DNA from: an uncultured Treponema sp.
GTDB lineage: Bacteria > Spirochaetota > Spirochaetia > Treponematales > Treponemataceae
Reading direction: 5' to 3'
DNA length: 8,737 nucleotides
Assembly: GCA_946403565.1 (NCBI GenBank)
Contig: CAMJAJ010000035.1
Span: 1-8,737, forward strand
Part shown: positions 1 to 7,103 of the stretch, one piece after another
How the letters are laid out: the number at the start of each line of letters is the position of its first letter
How positions within the stretch are numbered: the first letter of the stretch is position 1
Translations under genes and position numbers: made by a program
The notes under the pieces: generated by a model
Told to the model about the DNA's origin: nothing
What the model saw: only the letters and a program-made list of their open reading frames with translations
Database searches by the model: none

Positions 1-192
1 AAGGACAACGTCTGCACCGGCTCCTACGCCATATACAATACGCAGACGCGGAAGCTCTTTTTGAGTGGCAATCCGCAGGTGGTGCAGGGGCAGGACACCT
101 TCAGGGCGCAGGAGATTGTCCTGGACCTGGATACGAACGAGCTTACGCTCGACGGCCGCGTGAGGGGGGCGGTGAAGCGGGACGATGAGTGA
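1..192 (+). CDS. lptA: LptA/OstA-domain protein, C-terminal fragment (5' end outside window)
   Basis: This is the last 63 codons of a gene that enters the window already open, in frame from base 1 to the TGA at 190-192. The peptide has the look of an OstA/LptA beta-jellyroll repeat: a GSYAIYN strand, then [12 protein letters not shown], then a [10 protein letters not shown] strand and a final [11 protein letters not shown] strand. LptA-type proteins form the periplasmic bridge that carries lipopolysaccharide or a related glycolipid from the inner-membrane LptBFGC complex to the outer membrane. The family assignment rests on this short tail plus its position directly before lptB, a common order (lptC-lptA-lptB). 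Its stop overlaps the lptB start by 8 bases, so the two are probably co-translated. It could instead be the OstA domain of an LptC or LptD-like protein or a longer fusion; the N-terminal part needed to decide is not in the window. Confidence 0.7.
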   Translation, partial: KDNVCTGSYAIYNTQTRKLFLSGNPQVVQGQDTFRAQEIVLDLDTNELTLDGRVRGAVKRDDE

Positions 193-952
193 CGCGCACA
201 TAAGCGACGGTAGCCCGGAGGTCGGGCCGCATAATCTGGAGATAAGCTCCCTCTACAAGTCCTTCGGGCGCAAGGAGGTCGTCAAGGGCGTGGGCTTCTC
301 CATGTCCACGGGAGAAGTCCTGGGGCTCCTGGGGCCGAACGGCTCGGGCAAGACCACGACCTTCTACATGATCGTCGGCTTCTACAAGCCCTCGAAGGGC
401 CGCGTAATCCTGGACGGGGAGGACATAACCAGGCTCCCCATGTACAAGCGGGCCGCGCTCGGCATATCCTACCTCCCCCAGGAGCCGTCGGTATTCCGCA
501 AGCTCACTGTAGAGGAGAACATCTGGTCCATACTGGAGACGCGGAAGGACCTGACCAACGCGCAGCGGAAGGACAGGCTGGAGGAGCTGATAGAGGAGTT
601 CTCGATTGGACGGATCCGCAAGCAGATGGCCTTCACGCTTTCCGGAGGCGAGAGGCGGCGGACGGAGATAGCCCGCTCGCTCGCCATAGAGCCCAAGTTC
701 CTGCTGCTCGATGAACCCTTCGCGGGTATAGACCCCATCGCCGTCGCCGACATCAAGAAGCTTGTCAAGATGCTCTCCGAGCGCAAGATAGGCGTGCTCA
801 TCACCGACCACAACGTCCGCGACACGCTGGAGATAACCGACCGCGCGATAATCATATCCCAGGGGCAGGTGATGATTTCCGGCAGCAGGCAGGAAATCCT
901 GGATTCCCCCCTTGCCCGCGACATCTACCTGGGCAAGGACTTCTCCATGTAG
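185..952 (+). CDS. lptB: LPS export ABC transporter ATP-binding protein LptB
   Basis: A 255-residue cytoplasmic ABC ATPase that powers extraction of lipopolysaccharide (or an equivalent glycolipid) from the inner membrane by LptFG. All nucleotide-binding motifs are visible: Walker [10 protein letters not shown] (50-58), Q-loop Gln99 in YLPQE, signature LSGGERRR (152-159), Walker B KFLLLDEP (171-178) with Asp176 and catalytic Glu177, D-loop FAGIDP (179-184) and switch His209 in ITDHN. The [16 protein letters not shown] and C-terminal DIYLGKDF stretches are typical of LptB and separate it from branched-chain amino-acid transporter ATPases such as LivG. It is about 15 residues longer than the usual 240 or so, because of a polar N-terminal extension before [11 protein letters not shown]. 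The ATG at 185 is the only Met before the conserved core. No strong Shine-Dalgarno is seen, and the start lies inside the end of the upstream lptA-like gene, so translational coupling is likely. By hand count 13 of its 25 isoleucine codons are ATA. No lptF or lptG follows; the next gene is convergent. Confidence 0.93.
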   Translation: MSDAHISDGSPEVGPHNLEISSLYKSFGRKEVVKGVGFSMSTGEVLGLLGPNGSGKTTTFYMIVGFYKPSKGRVILDGEDITRLPMYKRAALGISYLPQEPSVFRKLTVEENIWSILETRKDLTNAQRKDRLEELIEEFSIGRIRKQMAFTLSGGERRRTEIARSLAIEPKFLLLDEPFAGIDPIAVADIKKLVKMLSERKIGVLITDHNVRDTLEITDRAIIISQGQVMISGSRQEILDSPLARDIYLGKDFSM

Positions 953-960
953 CTGGATGC

Positions 961-990
961 GGCCTAAGGAGGACAACGCCCTCCCTAGCC
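961..990. terminator. Imperfect hairpin, possible transcription terminator
   Basis: The arms GGAGG (968-972) and CCTCC (980-984) pair around a 7-base loop. The stem extends outward, with a mismatch and a bulged base, to GGC (961-963) with GCC (988-990). It lies 8 bases after the lptB stop, where a terminator would be expected, but there is no downstream T tract. The terminator role is inferred. Confidence 0.35.
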
Positions 991-1002
991 ATTACTGTAG
1001 CC
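964..1002. repeat. Imperfect direct repeat, copy A (intergenic)
   Basis: This 39-base stretch matches 1025-1064 at 34 of 40 aligned positions (five substitutions and one single-base gap). The best shared block is GGACAACGCCCTCC, at 971-984 here and 1033-1046 in the other copy. Read on the - strand, the distal part codes for GYSNG followed by TAG, mirroring the GYSNV-TAA end of gltD in copy B. The unit may be a duplicated gltD tail or one half of a dispersed repeat element. Confidence 0.8.
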
Positions 1003-1021
1003 ACGAGGCCGTAGGCCTCGT
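1003..1021. repeat. Perfect 8-bp palindrome with 3-base loop
   Basis: ACGAGGCC (1003-1010), GTA, GGCCTCGT (1014-1021) is a perfect inverted repeat that would form a strong, GC-rich hairpin in RNA from either strand. It sits exactly between the two direct-repeat copies. It could be a bidirectional terminator stem without a T tract, or the core of a REP-like dispersed palindrome. Confidence 0.8.
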
Positions 1022-1022
1022 T

Positions 1023-1052
1023 GTCTAAGGGTGGACAACGCCCTCCTTAGAC
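1023..1052. terminator. Hairpin spanning the gltD stop codon, possible terminator
   Basis: Twelve-base arms (1023-1034 and 1041-1052) pair around the loop ACAACG, with one mismatch and one G-T pair. The outer eight pairs are perfect. The gltD stop codon lies inside the right arm, so this structure would form at the very end of the gltD message. It overlaps a competing 7-bp perfect stem (1019-1025 with 1034-1040). No T tract follows on either strand, so the terminator role is uncertain. Confidence 0.4.
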
Positions 1053-1064
1053 GTTGCTGTAGCC
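1025..1064. repeat. Imperfect direct repeat, copy B (overlaps the gltD 3' end)
   Basis: This is the second copy of the repeat at 964-1002. Its right half contains the last five codons and the stop of gltD (GYSNV, then TAA at 1047-1049 on the - strand). Two of the base differences from copy A fall at third codon positions and would be silent (AGC/AGT Ser, AAC/AAT Asn). Confidence 0.8.
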
Positions 1065-2549
1065 CATCAGGTAGCTGTCTATCTGGCGGGCGCACTCCCT
1101 GCCTTCGGCGATTGCCCAGACGACGAGCGACTGGCCCCGGTGCATGTCTCCGGCGGTGAAGACCTTGTCCATGCTACTCCGGTAGCTGTCCGCTCCTTCC
1201 GTGGCGACCGTTCCCCGGGGGCCCAGCTCCACGCCGAAGGCCTGTGCCGTGTAGTCCTCGGCCCCGAGGAAGCCAGCCGCAATCAGGATCATGTCGCAGG
1301 GCAGCTCCTTCTCGCTGCCTTCTATCTCGCAGAGGGTCCGCTTGCCGTCAACGGTGCGGAATTCCACCTGCACCGTCGTGATGCCGGAGACCTTTCCGTC
1401 CTTCTGGTGGACCTCCTTTATCGTCGTCTTGTATACCCTGGGGTCCTTTCCGAATTTGTAGATGGACTCCTCGGCCCCGTAGTCCACCTTCAGCACCTTG
1501 GGCCACTCGGGCCAGGGGTTGTCCGCCGCCCGCTCCACCGGCGGACAGGGCATAATCTCTATCTGGGTGACGCTCTTGCATCCCAGGCGGATTGCGGTTC
1601 CCGTGCAGTCGTTCCCCGTGTCGCCGCCTCCCAGCACGATTACGTCCTTGTCCTTGGGGCTGAAGAATCCGCCGTCCGCAAGCTTTGAGTCCAGAAGGCT
1701 CTTCGTGACCGACTTGAGCCAGTCCACGGCGAACATGATTCCTTCAAGGGGTCTGCCGTCCAGCTCGCAGCCTTTCGCGGAGAGGGGGCGGGCCTTCTTG
1801 GCCCCGCAGCAGAGGGCGACGGCGTCGTATTCGGCGAGCAGCCTGTCCGCATCCTCCTTGCTCCGGATGTCGGCACCCGTGACGAACGTGACCCCCTCGT
1901 CCTGCATCAGCTTGACGCGGCGGTCTATGACCGTCTTGTCCAGCTTCATGTTGGGAATGCCGTACATCAGAAGGCCGCCGATCCTGTCGTCGCGCTCGTA
2001 TACCGTCACCGTGTGGCCCCGCCTGTTCAGCAGGTCCGCCACGGCCAGCCCGCTGGGGCCGGAGCCGACGACCGCGACCTTCTTACCGCTGCGGTTCTTG
2101 GGGACCTGGGGCTTCATGTAGCCGGACTCGAAGGCGTGCTCTATGATGAACAGCTCGTTGTCATGGATGGTCACGGCCTCCCGTATGTCGCCGCCGTTGC
2201 CGCAGTTGCATGCCTTCTCGCAGAGGGCGGGACATACCCGCCCGGTGAACTCCGGGAAGCTGGAGGTCTTGAGCAGCCTCCATGCGGCCATGTCGAACTG
2301 GCCCTTGTACAGCGCGTCGTTCCATTCGGGGATGAAGTTGTGCAGGGGGCAGCCCGTCACCATTCCCTTGAGGCGTATCGCGCTCTGGCACATGGGCACC
2401 CCGCAGTCCATGCAGCGTGCCGCCTGGCACCGCCGTTCCTGTTCCGACAGGGGGGCGTGGAATTCCTTGAAGTTCCGTATGCGCTCGGCGGGAGGCACGT
2501 CGGTATTGTTCCGCCTTGTATAATCCAAAAATCCGCTGTCCTTTCCCAT
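1047..2549 (-). CDS. gltD: Glutamate synthase (NADPH) small subunit GltD
   Basis: This 500-residue cytoplasmic flavoprotein is the beta subunit of bacterial GOGAT. It oxidises NADPH on FAD and passes electrons through iron-sulfur clusters to the FMN of GltB. The N-terminal domain carries the cysteine motifs RCMDCG (Cys46, Cys49), Cys54 and Cys67, then VCPALC (Cys106, Cys110) with Cys114 and Cys116, which fits the two [4Fe-4S] clusters of the family. The FAD-binding dinucleotide fold starts at VVGSGPSG (160-167), with [16 protein letters not shown] after it. The NADPH-binding fold shows [10 protein letters not shown] (305-314). The C-terminal FAD-contact motif is [10 protein letters not shown] (465-474). 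Length is slightly above the 470 or so of the E. coli protein, and the gene looks intact. It follows gltB by 11 bases and has a strong ribosome-binding site that overlaps the gltB stop. Its last five codons and stop are part of a local repeat and hairpin. Related GltD-like subunits occur in other oxidoreductases, but the adjacent gltB settles the assignment. Confidence 0.96.
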   Translation of the reverse strand: MGKDSGFLDYTRRNNTDVPPAERIRNFKEFHAPLSEQERRCQAARCMDCGVPMCQSAIRLKGMVTGCPLHNFIPEWNDALYKGQFDMAAWRLLKTSSFPEFTGRVCPALCEKACNCGNGGDIREAVTIHDNELFIIEHAFESGYMKPQVPKNRSGKKVAVVGSGPSGLAVADLLNRRGHTVTVYERDDRIGGLLMYGIPNMKLDKTVIDRRVKLMQDEGVTFVTGADIRSKEDADRLLAEYDAVALCCGAKKARPLSAKGCELDGRPLEGIMFAVDWLKSVTKSLLDSKLADGGFFSPKDKDVIVLGGGDTGNDCTGTAIRLGCKSVTQIEIMPCPPVERAADNPWPEWPKVLKVDYGAEESIYKFGKDPRVYKTTIKEVHQKDGKVSGITTVQVEFRTVDGKRTLCEIEGSEKELPCDMILIAAGFLGAEDYTAQAFGVELGPRGTVATEGADSYRSSMDKVFTAGDMHRGQSLVVWAIAEGRECARQIDSYLMGYSNV

Positions 2550-2553
2550 CTTT

Positions 2554-2562
2554 CCACCTCCT
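2554..2562 (-). promoter_or_regulatory. Ribosome-binding site of gltD, overlapping the gltB stop
   Basis: On the - strand AGGAGGTGG lies with its GGAGG core 7 bases before the gltD ATG (2547-2549). Its first bases are shared with the gltB TAG stop at 2561-2563. This supports the chosen gltD start and suggests that ribosomes ending gltB restart on gltD. Confidence 0.85.
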
Positions 2563-5500
2563 ACGCGACCTGCGTGACGGCCTTGAACGCTTCCATGACG
2601 GCCTCCTCATGGCTGAGGCCCTTTCCCTCTCCGGCGGCGATTGCCTCGAGCATGCGCCGGTAGTCGTTCGGGATTATCTTCTTGAAGTTTGCGAGCGAGC
2701 TGTCGAAGTTCTCCAGCAGGGACTTCGCGACGGCTGACCCGGTCAGGTCGTAGTGCCGCTGCACCAGTCCCTTGAGCAGCTCCTTGTCATGGGGAGTGGA
2801 AAGCTCCTCCATGCTGACCATCTGCTTGTTTATCTTCTTGTACAGGTCGTGGTTCACGTCCAGCACGAAGGCCGTGCCGCCGCTCATTCCCGCCGCCAGG
2901 TTGCGCCCGGTGGGGCCGAGGATGGCGACCGTGCCGCCCGTCATGTACTCAAGGCCGTGGTCTCCGCAGCCTTCGACGACGGCCGTGGCACCTGAATTGC
3001 GGACGGCAAAGCGCTCGCCCGCGATTCCGTTTATGTAGGCCTCGCCGCTCGTCGCGCCAAAGAGGGCGACGTTTCCGATGATGATGTTCTCCTCTGCCGG
3101 CCGCCTGGAGCTCCTGCTCTGCCTGACCACCAGCTTGCCGCCGGACAGTCCCTTGCCAAAGTAGTCGTTTGCGTCTCCCTCAAGCTCGATCGTAAGCCCC
3201 TTGGGGATGAACGCTCCGAAGGACTGGCCGCCGCCGCCCTCGGCATGGACGGTGAACTCGTCGTCGTCAACCTTTCCGGCGAAGCGCTTCTGGATTTCGC
3301 TGCCCAGGATCGTACCGAAGGTGCGGTTGGTGCTCTGCACCTGTATGCGTCCGAAACTGCCCTTCTTCCAGTCCTTGAGGAGGACCTTCTCGTCGAGCGT
3401 GTCCTTGAGCCCGAAGTCATACACGTCCGCCGGGTCAAACCGCGTCTTGCCGCCCGCTCCCTCTTCGGACCGCGCGAGGATGCGCGACAGGTCCAGCAGG
3501 TCCGCATGTCCTCCGGCGGGATGCTCCTTTATGCCCAAGAGGTCGGTACGGCCAACCAGCTCGTCCACGCTGCGCACGCCGAGCTTGGCCATATATTCGC
3601 GCATTTCCTGGGCGATGAAGCGCATGAAGTTCTCCACGTACTCGCTCTTTCCGCGGAAACGCTTGCGCAGCTCGCTGTTCTGCGTGGCCACTCCGAAGGG
3701 GCAGGTGTCCTTCTGGCAGGCCCGCATCATGGCGCAGCCCATCGTGATGAGCGGGGCCGTGGCAAAGCCGAACTCCTCCGCGCCAAGCAGGGCCGCGATG
3801 ATCACGTCCCGCCCGCTCATCAGCTTGCCGTCCGTCTCTATGCGGACGCGGCTGCGGAGCCCGTTCTGCACGAGCGTCTGCTGGGTCTCCGAAAGGCCCA
3901 GCTCCCAGGGCAGACCCGCATGGTGTATGCTGGAGATTGGGGCCGCCCCCGTTCCGCCGTCGTGGCCCGAGATCAGGATGACCTGCGCTCCGGCCTTGGC
4001 GACTCCCGCCGCAATCGTGCCGACCCCGGCCTCGCTGACGAGCTTCACGCTGATCCGGGCCGCGCGGTTGGCGTTCTTCAGGTCGAAGATCAGCTGCGCC
4101 AGATCCTCGATGGAATAGATGTCGTGGTGGGGCGGCGGGGAAATCAGCGCGACGCCCGGTGTGGCGTAGCGGGTCTTTGCTATCCAGGGGTATACCTTCT
4201 TTCCGGGAAGGTGGCCGCCCTCACCGGGCTTTGCCCCCTGGGCCATCTTTATCTGGATCTCCTTCGCGCTCAGAAGGTATTCCTCCGTGACGCCGAAGCG
4301 CCCCGATGCGACCTGCTTTATCGCTGAATTGTACTTGGTTCCCAGCCGCTCGGGGTTCTCGCCGCCCTCGCCGCTGTTGCTCTTGCCCTGCAGCCGGTTC
4401 ATTGCCTCGGCCATGCACTTGTGGGCCTCCTCGCTTATGGAGCCGTAGCTCATCGCACCGGTCTTGAAACGCTTGACGATGCTGTCTACGCCTTCCACCT
4501 CGTCAATCGGAACGCCGCCGTCCGCCGCGTAATTGAACTTGAAGAGGCTCCGCAGGGTATGCGGCCGCTTTTCCTCGTCCACGAGGGCGGTGTACTCCTT
4601 GAAGCGGCTGTAGTCCCCGTTCCTGGTCGCCTGCTGCAGGGCGATGATGGTCTCCGGAGAGTAGAGGTGGTCCTCACAGGTCGGGCCGCGCCTGAGCTTG
4701 TGGTTGCCGACGGAATCCAGGTGCGTGTTCACCGCGAGTCCGAGCGGGTCGAACGCCTTGTCGTGGTGGAAGTTCACGTCCTCCTCAATCTCCTTGAGCG
4801 TGATGCCGCCGACCCGGCTCACCGTGTTGGTGAAGTAGCGGTCTATGACCTCGCGGCTGATTCCGACCGCCTCGAAGATCTGGGCCGACTGGTATGACTG
4901 GATGCAGCTGATTCCCATCTTGGCCGCAATCTTGACGATGCCGTTCAGCACGGCCTTGTTGTAGTCGTCGATGGCCGTGTGGTAGTCCTTGTCCAGGAGC
5001 TTCTGGTCTATGAGCTCGGCAATGCACTCGTGGGCCAGGTAGGGGTTCACCGCCCGTGCCCCGTAGCCCAGGACCATCGCCGCCTGGTGCACGTCGCGGA
5101 TCTCCGCGCTTTCAAGGATTATGGAGATCTTGGTGCGCTTCTTGGTCCGGATGAGGTACTGCTCCACGGCGGAGACGGCGAGCAGGGAAGGAATCGCCAC
5201 GTGGCTTTCGTCCACGCCCCGGTCGGACAGCACCATGATGTTGCTCCCCTGGTGGTACTGCCGCTCGATCTCGTTGAACAGGCCGTCGATGGCCGCCTCC
5301 AGGCTCGTGTTCTTGTAGTAGAGCAGGGAGACCGTCGCGACACGGTAGCCGGGTTTGTCCAGCGCCTTTATCTTCATCATGTCCACGCCGGTCAGGATGG
5401 GGTTGTTTATCTGCAGGACGGTGCAGTTGGACCCCTGCGGCTCCAGGATGTTGCCGTCAGTGCCCACATACACCGTCGTGTCGGTCACGATCTTTTCGCG

Positions 5501-7087
5501 CAGGCTGTCGATCGGCGGGTTGGTGACCTGGGCGAACAGCTGCTTGAAGTAGCTGAACAGGGGAGGGTGCTTGTCGGACAGGACGGCGAGCGGCGTGTCC
5601 ACGCCCATGGAGGCGGTCGGCTCCACGGCGTTCTTCGCCATGGGCAGGATCATCTCGTTCACGTCCTCGTAGTTCCAGCCGAACGCGCGGTACATGATGT
5701 CGCGCTCCTCCTGGCTGTAGACGGGTATCTTCTTGTTGGGGATGGGAAGGTCCGAGAGGTGCAGGAGGCTCTTGTCAAGCCATTCACCGTAGGGGAACTG
5801 GCGGGCGAAGCCCTCCTTGCACTCCTCGTCGGAGATGACGCGGCCCTGCACGGTGTCCACTAGCAGGATGCGTCCCGGCATGAGGCGGGACTTCTTGAGT
5901 ATCTTTTCCTCGGGGATGTCCAGGACACCCACCTCGCTGGAAAGGATGAGCGTGTTGTCGCCGGTGATGTAGTAGCGGCTGGGGCGCAGTCCGTTCCTGT
6001 CCAGCGTGGCTCCGAGCACGTCGCCGTCGCTGAAGAGGATCGCGGCCGGTCCGTCCCAGCTTTCCATCATCGTGGCCCAGTAGTGGTAGAAGTCCTTCTT
6101 CTCCCGGTCCATGGCCTCGTCGTTCTTCCACGGCTCGGGGATGCACATCATGATGGCAAGCGGAAGGGGGGTACCGTTCATCATCAGGAACTCGAGCGTG
6201 TTGTCCAGCATGGCGGAGTCGGAACCCGTCGCGTCTACGGCGGGCAGGACCTTGTCCATGTCGTCCTCGGACAGGACGGGCGAGCGCAGGGTCTCCTCCC
6301 GGGCCAGCATCCTGTCCACGTTGCCCCGTATCGTGTTGATCTCCCCGTTGTGCGCGATGAGGCGGTTGGGATGCGCCCGCTGCCAGCTCGGCTGCGTGTT
6401 GGTGGAGAAGCGGGAGTGCACGATCGCCAGGGCGGAGGTGAACTCCTCGGACTGCAGGTCCTTGTAGAAGGTGCGCAGCTGCCCCACCAGGAACATGCCC
6501 TTGTAGACGACCGTGCGGCTGGAAAGCGAGACGACGTAGGTCTTGAGCTGGGTCTTTTCGAACTGGCGGCGCAGGACGTAGAGGCGGCGGTCAAAGTCCA
6601 GGCCCTTGGCGACGTCGGCGGGCCGCTCGATGAAGCAGTTCATGATGCTCGGCATGCAGTCCCGGGCCCGCTTGCCGAGCACGTCGGCACAGACCGGGAC
6701 CTCGCGCCAGCCGAGGAAGCGGAGCCCCTCCTTTCCGCACAGGGACTCGACCATCCGCATGGCACGGGCACGCAGGAGCCGGTCGGTGGGGAAGAAGAAC
6801 ATGCCCACGCCGTAGTCGCGCTCTCCGCCGAGCGATATGCCGCTTTCTCCGGCGACCTTCTTGAAGAAGGGGTGGCACACCTGTACGAGGATTCCGACCC
6901 CGTCTCCGGTCTCGCCGCTCGCATCCTTGCCGGCCCGGTGCTCCAGCTTTTCCACGATGCTCAGGGCGTTGTCCACGATTGAATGGCTTTTCTTTCCGTC
7001 TATGCTCACCACGGCTCCGATTCCGCAGGAGTCGTGCTCGAAAGACTGCTCGTATAATGTCTTGTGTGTTTCGTTGTCGCAATTCAT
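2561..7087 (-). CDS. gltB: Glutamate synthase (NADPH) large subunit GltB
   Basis: This 1508-residue alpha subunit of GOGAT takes the amide nitrogen of glutamine, channels the ammonia internally and reductively aminates 2-oxoglutarate, giving two glutamates per cycle with electrons from GltD. Domains in order: a class II glutaminase domain (about 21-430) with nucleophile Cys21 in HDSCGIG, HSRFSTNT (224-231) and NGEINT (247-252); a central domain (about 475-770); the FMN-binding synthase barrel (about 840-1200) with GEGGENP (906-912), SPPPHHDIYS (983-992) and GHDGGTGAAP (1041-1050); and a C-terminal GXGXG helix domain (about 1240-1450). The [3Fe-4S] ligands are Cys1118, Cys1124 and Cys1129, spaced C-x5-C-x4-C. 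The start at 7087 gives a 20-residue propeptide that would be cleaved to expose Cys21, as in known GltB proteins. Full family length with no frameshift. From memory, LEHRAGKDASGETGDGVGI and LESAEIRDVH look more like clostridial than proteobacterial GltB. Confidence 0.97.
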   Translation of the reverse strand: MNCDNETHKTLYEQSFEHDSCGIGAVVSIDGKKSHSIVDNALSIVEKLEHRAGKDASGETGDGVGILVQVCHPFFKKVAGESGISLGGERDYGVGMFFFPTDRLLRARAMRMVESLCGKEGLRFLGWREVPVCADVLGKRARDCMPSIMNCFIERPADVAKGLDFDRRLYVLRRQFEKTQLKTYVVSLSSRTVVYKGMFLVGQLRTFYKDLQSEEFTSALAIVHSRFSTNTQPSWQRAHPNRLIAHNGEINTIRGNVDRMLAREETLRSPVLSEDDMDKVLPAVDATGSDSAMLDNTLEFLMMNGTPLPLAIMMCIPEPWKNDEAMDREKKDFYHYWATMMESWDGPAAILFSDGDVLGATLDRNGLRPSRYYITGDNTLILSSEVGVLDIPEEKILKKSRLMPGRILLVDTVQGRVISDEECKEGFARQFPYGEWLDKSLLHLSDLPIPNKKIPVYSQEERDIMYRAFGWNYEDVNEMILPMAKNAVEPTASMGVDTPLAVLSDKHPPLFSYFKQLFAQVTNPPIDSLREKIVTDTTVYVGTDGNILEPQGSNCTVLQINNPILTGVDMMKIKALDKPGYRVATVSLLYYKNTSLEAAIDGLFNEIERQYHQGSNIMVLSDRGVDESHVAIPSLLAVSAVEQYLIRTKKRTKISIILESAEIRDVHQAAMVLGYGARAVNPYLAHECIAELIDQKLLDKDYHTAIDDYNKAVLNGIVKIAAKMGISCIQSYQSAQIFEAVGISREVIDRYFTNTVSRVGGITLKEIEEDVNFHHDKAFDPLGLAVNTHLDSVGNHKLRRGPTCEDHLYSPETIIALQQATRNGDYSRFKEYTALVDEEKRPHTLRSLFKFNYAADGGVPIDEVEGVDSIVKRFKTGAMSYGSISEEAHKCMAEAMNRLQGKSNSGEGGENPERLGTKYNSAIKQVASGRFGVTEEYLLSAKEIQIKMAQGAKPGEGGHLPGKKVYPWIAKTRYATPGVALISPPPHHDIYSIEDLAQLIFDLKNANRAARISVKLVSEAGVGTIAAGVAKAGAQVILISGHDGGTGAAPISSIHHAGLPWELGLSETQQTLVQNGLRSRVRIETDGKLMSGRDVIIAALLGAEEFGFATAPLITMGCAMMRACQKDTCPFGVATQNSELRKRFRGKSEYVENFMRFIAQEMREYMAKLGVRSVDELVGRTDLLGIKEHPAGGHADLLDLSRILARSEEGAGGKTRFDPADVYDFGLKDTLDEKVLLKDWKKGSFGRIQVQSTNRTFGTILGSEIQKRFAGKVDDDEFTVHAEGGGGQSFGAFIPKGLTIELEGDANDYFGKGLSGGKLVVRQSRSSRRPAEENIIIGNVALFGATSGEAYINGIAGERFAVRNSGATAVVEGCGDHGLEYMTGGTVAILGPTGRNLAAGMSGGTAFVLDVNHDLYKKINKQMVSMEELSTPHDKELLKGLVQRHYDLTGSAVAKSLLENFDSSLANFKKIIPNDYRRMLEAIAAGEGKGLSHEEAVMEAFKAVTQVA

Positions 7088-7094
7088 GGCCTGG

Positions 7095-7103
7095 TCCTCC
7101 TTA
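7095..7103 (-). promoter_or_regulatory. Ribosome-binding site of gltB, fused to the asnB stop
   Basis: On the - strand the sequence TAAGGAGGA contains the asnB stop TAA (7101-7103) followed directly by the Shine-Dalgarno GGAGGA (7095-7100), 7 bases before the gltB ATG at 7085-7087. This fixes the gltB start and implies translational coupling with asnB. Confidence 0.88.

Larger units (their letters stand above)
953..1046. other. Convergent intergenic region between lptB and gltD
   Basis: This 94-base gap separates the 3' ends of two convergent genes. It contains no plausible gene. It is filled by an imperfect direct repeat and several inverted repeats, listed separately. No run of T residues follows any of the hairpins on either strand, so a classic intrinsic terminator is not evident even though terminators for both operons would be expected here. 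Confidence 0.85.

Noticed and set aside
143..976. Long open frame (277 codons) on the - strand covering all of lptB
   Set aside because: It is the antisense shadow of a clear ABC ATPase in GC-rich DNA. The translation is low-complexity in character and matches no motif I recognise.
984..1040. Possible micro-ORF on the - strand starting at a TTG after GGAGGG downstream of gltD and ending at the TAG in repeat copy A
   Set aside because: Only about 18 codons, the spacing from GGAGGG to TTG is too short for normal initiation, and the sequence is explained by the repeat and hairpin structure.
961..1052. CRISPR array or riboswitch at the junction
   Set aside because: There are only two imperfect repeat copies with one palindromic spacer, and the region lies at 3' ends rather than in a leader.
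3201..4327. Overlapping open frames of 305 and 360 codons on the + strand inside gltB
   Set aside because: They lie antisense to the FMN and GXGXG domains of gltB, where every conserved motif is present on the - strand. Long antisense frames are expected at this GC content.
4979..5863. 294-codon open frame on the + strand inside gltB
   Set aside because: Antisense to the conserved glutaminase-central region of gltB, with a V/D/H/R-rich composition typical of shadow frames and no domain features.
6083..6982. 299-codon open frame on the + strand inside gltB
   Set aside because: Antisense to the glutaminase domain; no ribosome-binding site or recognisable motif supports it.
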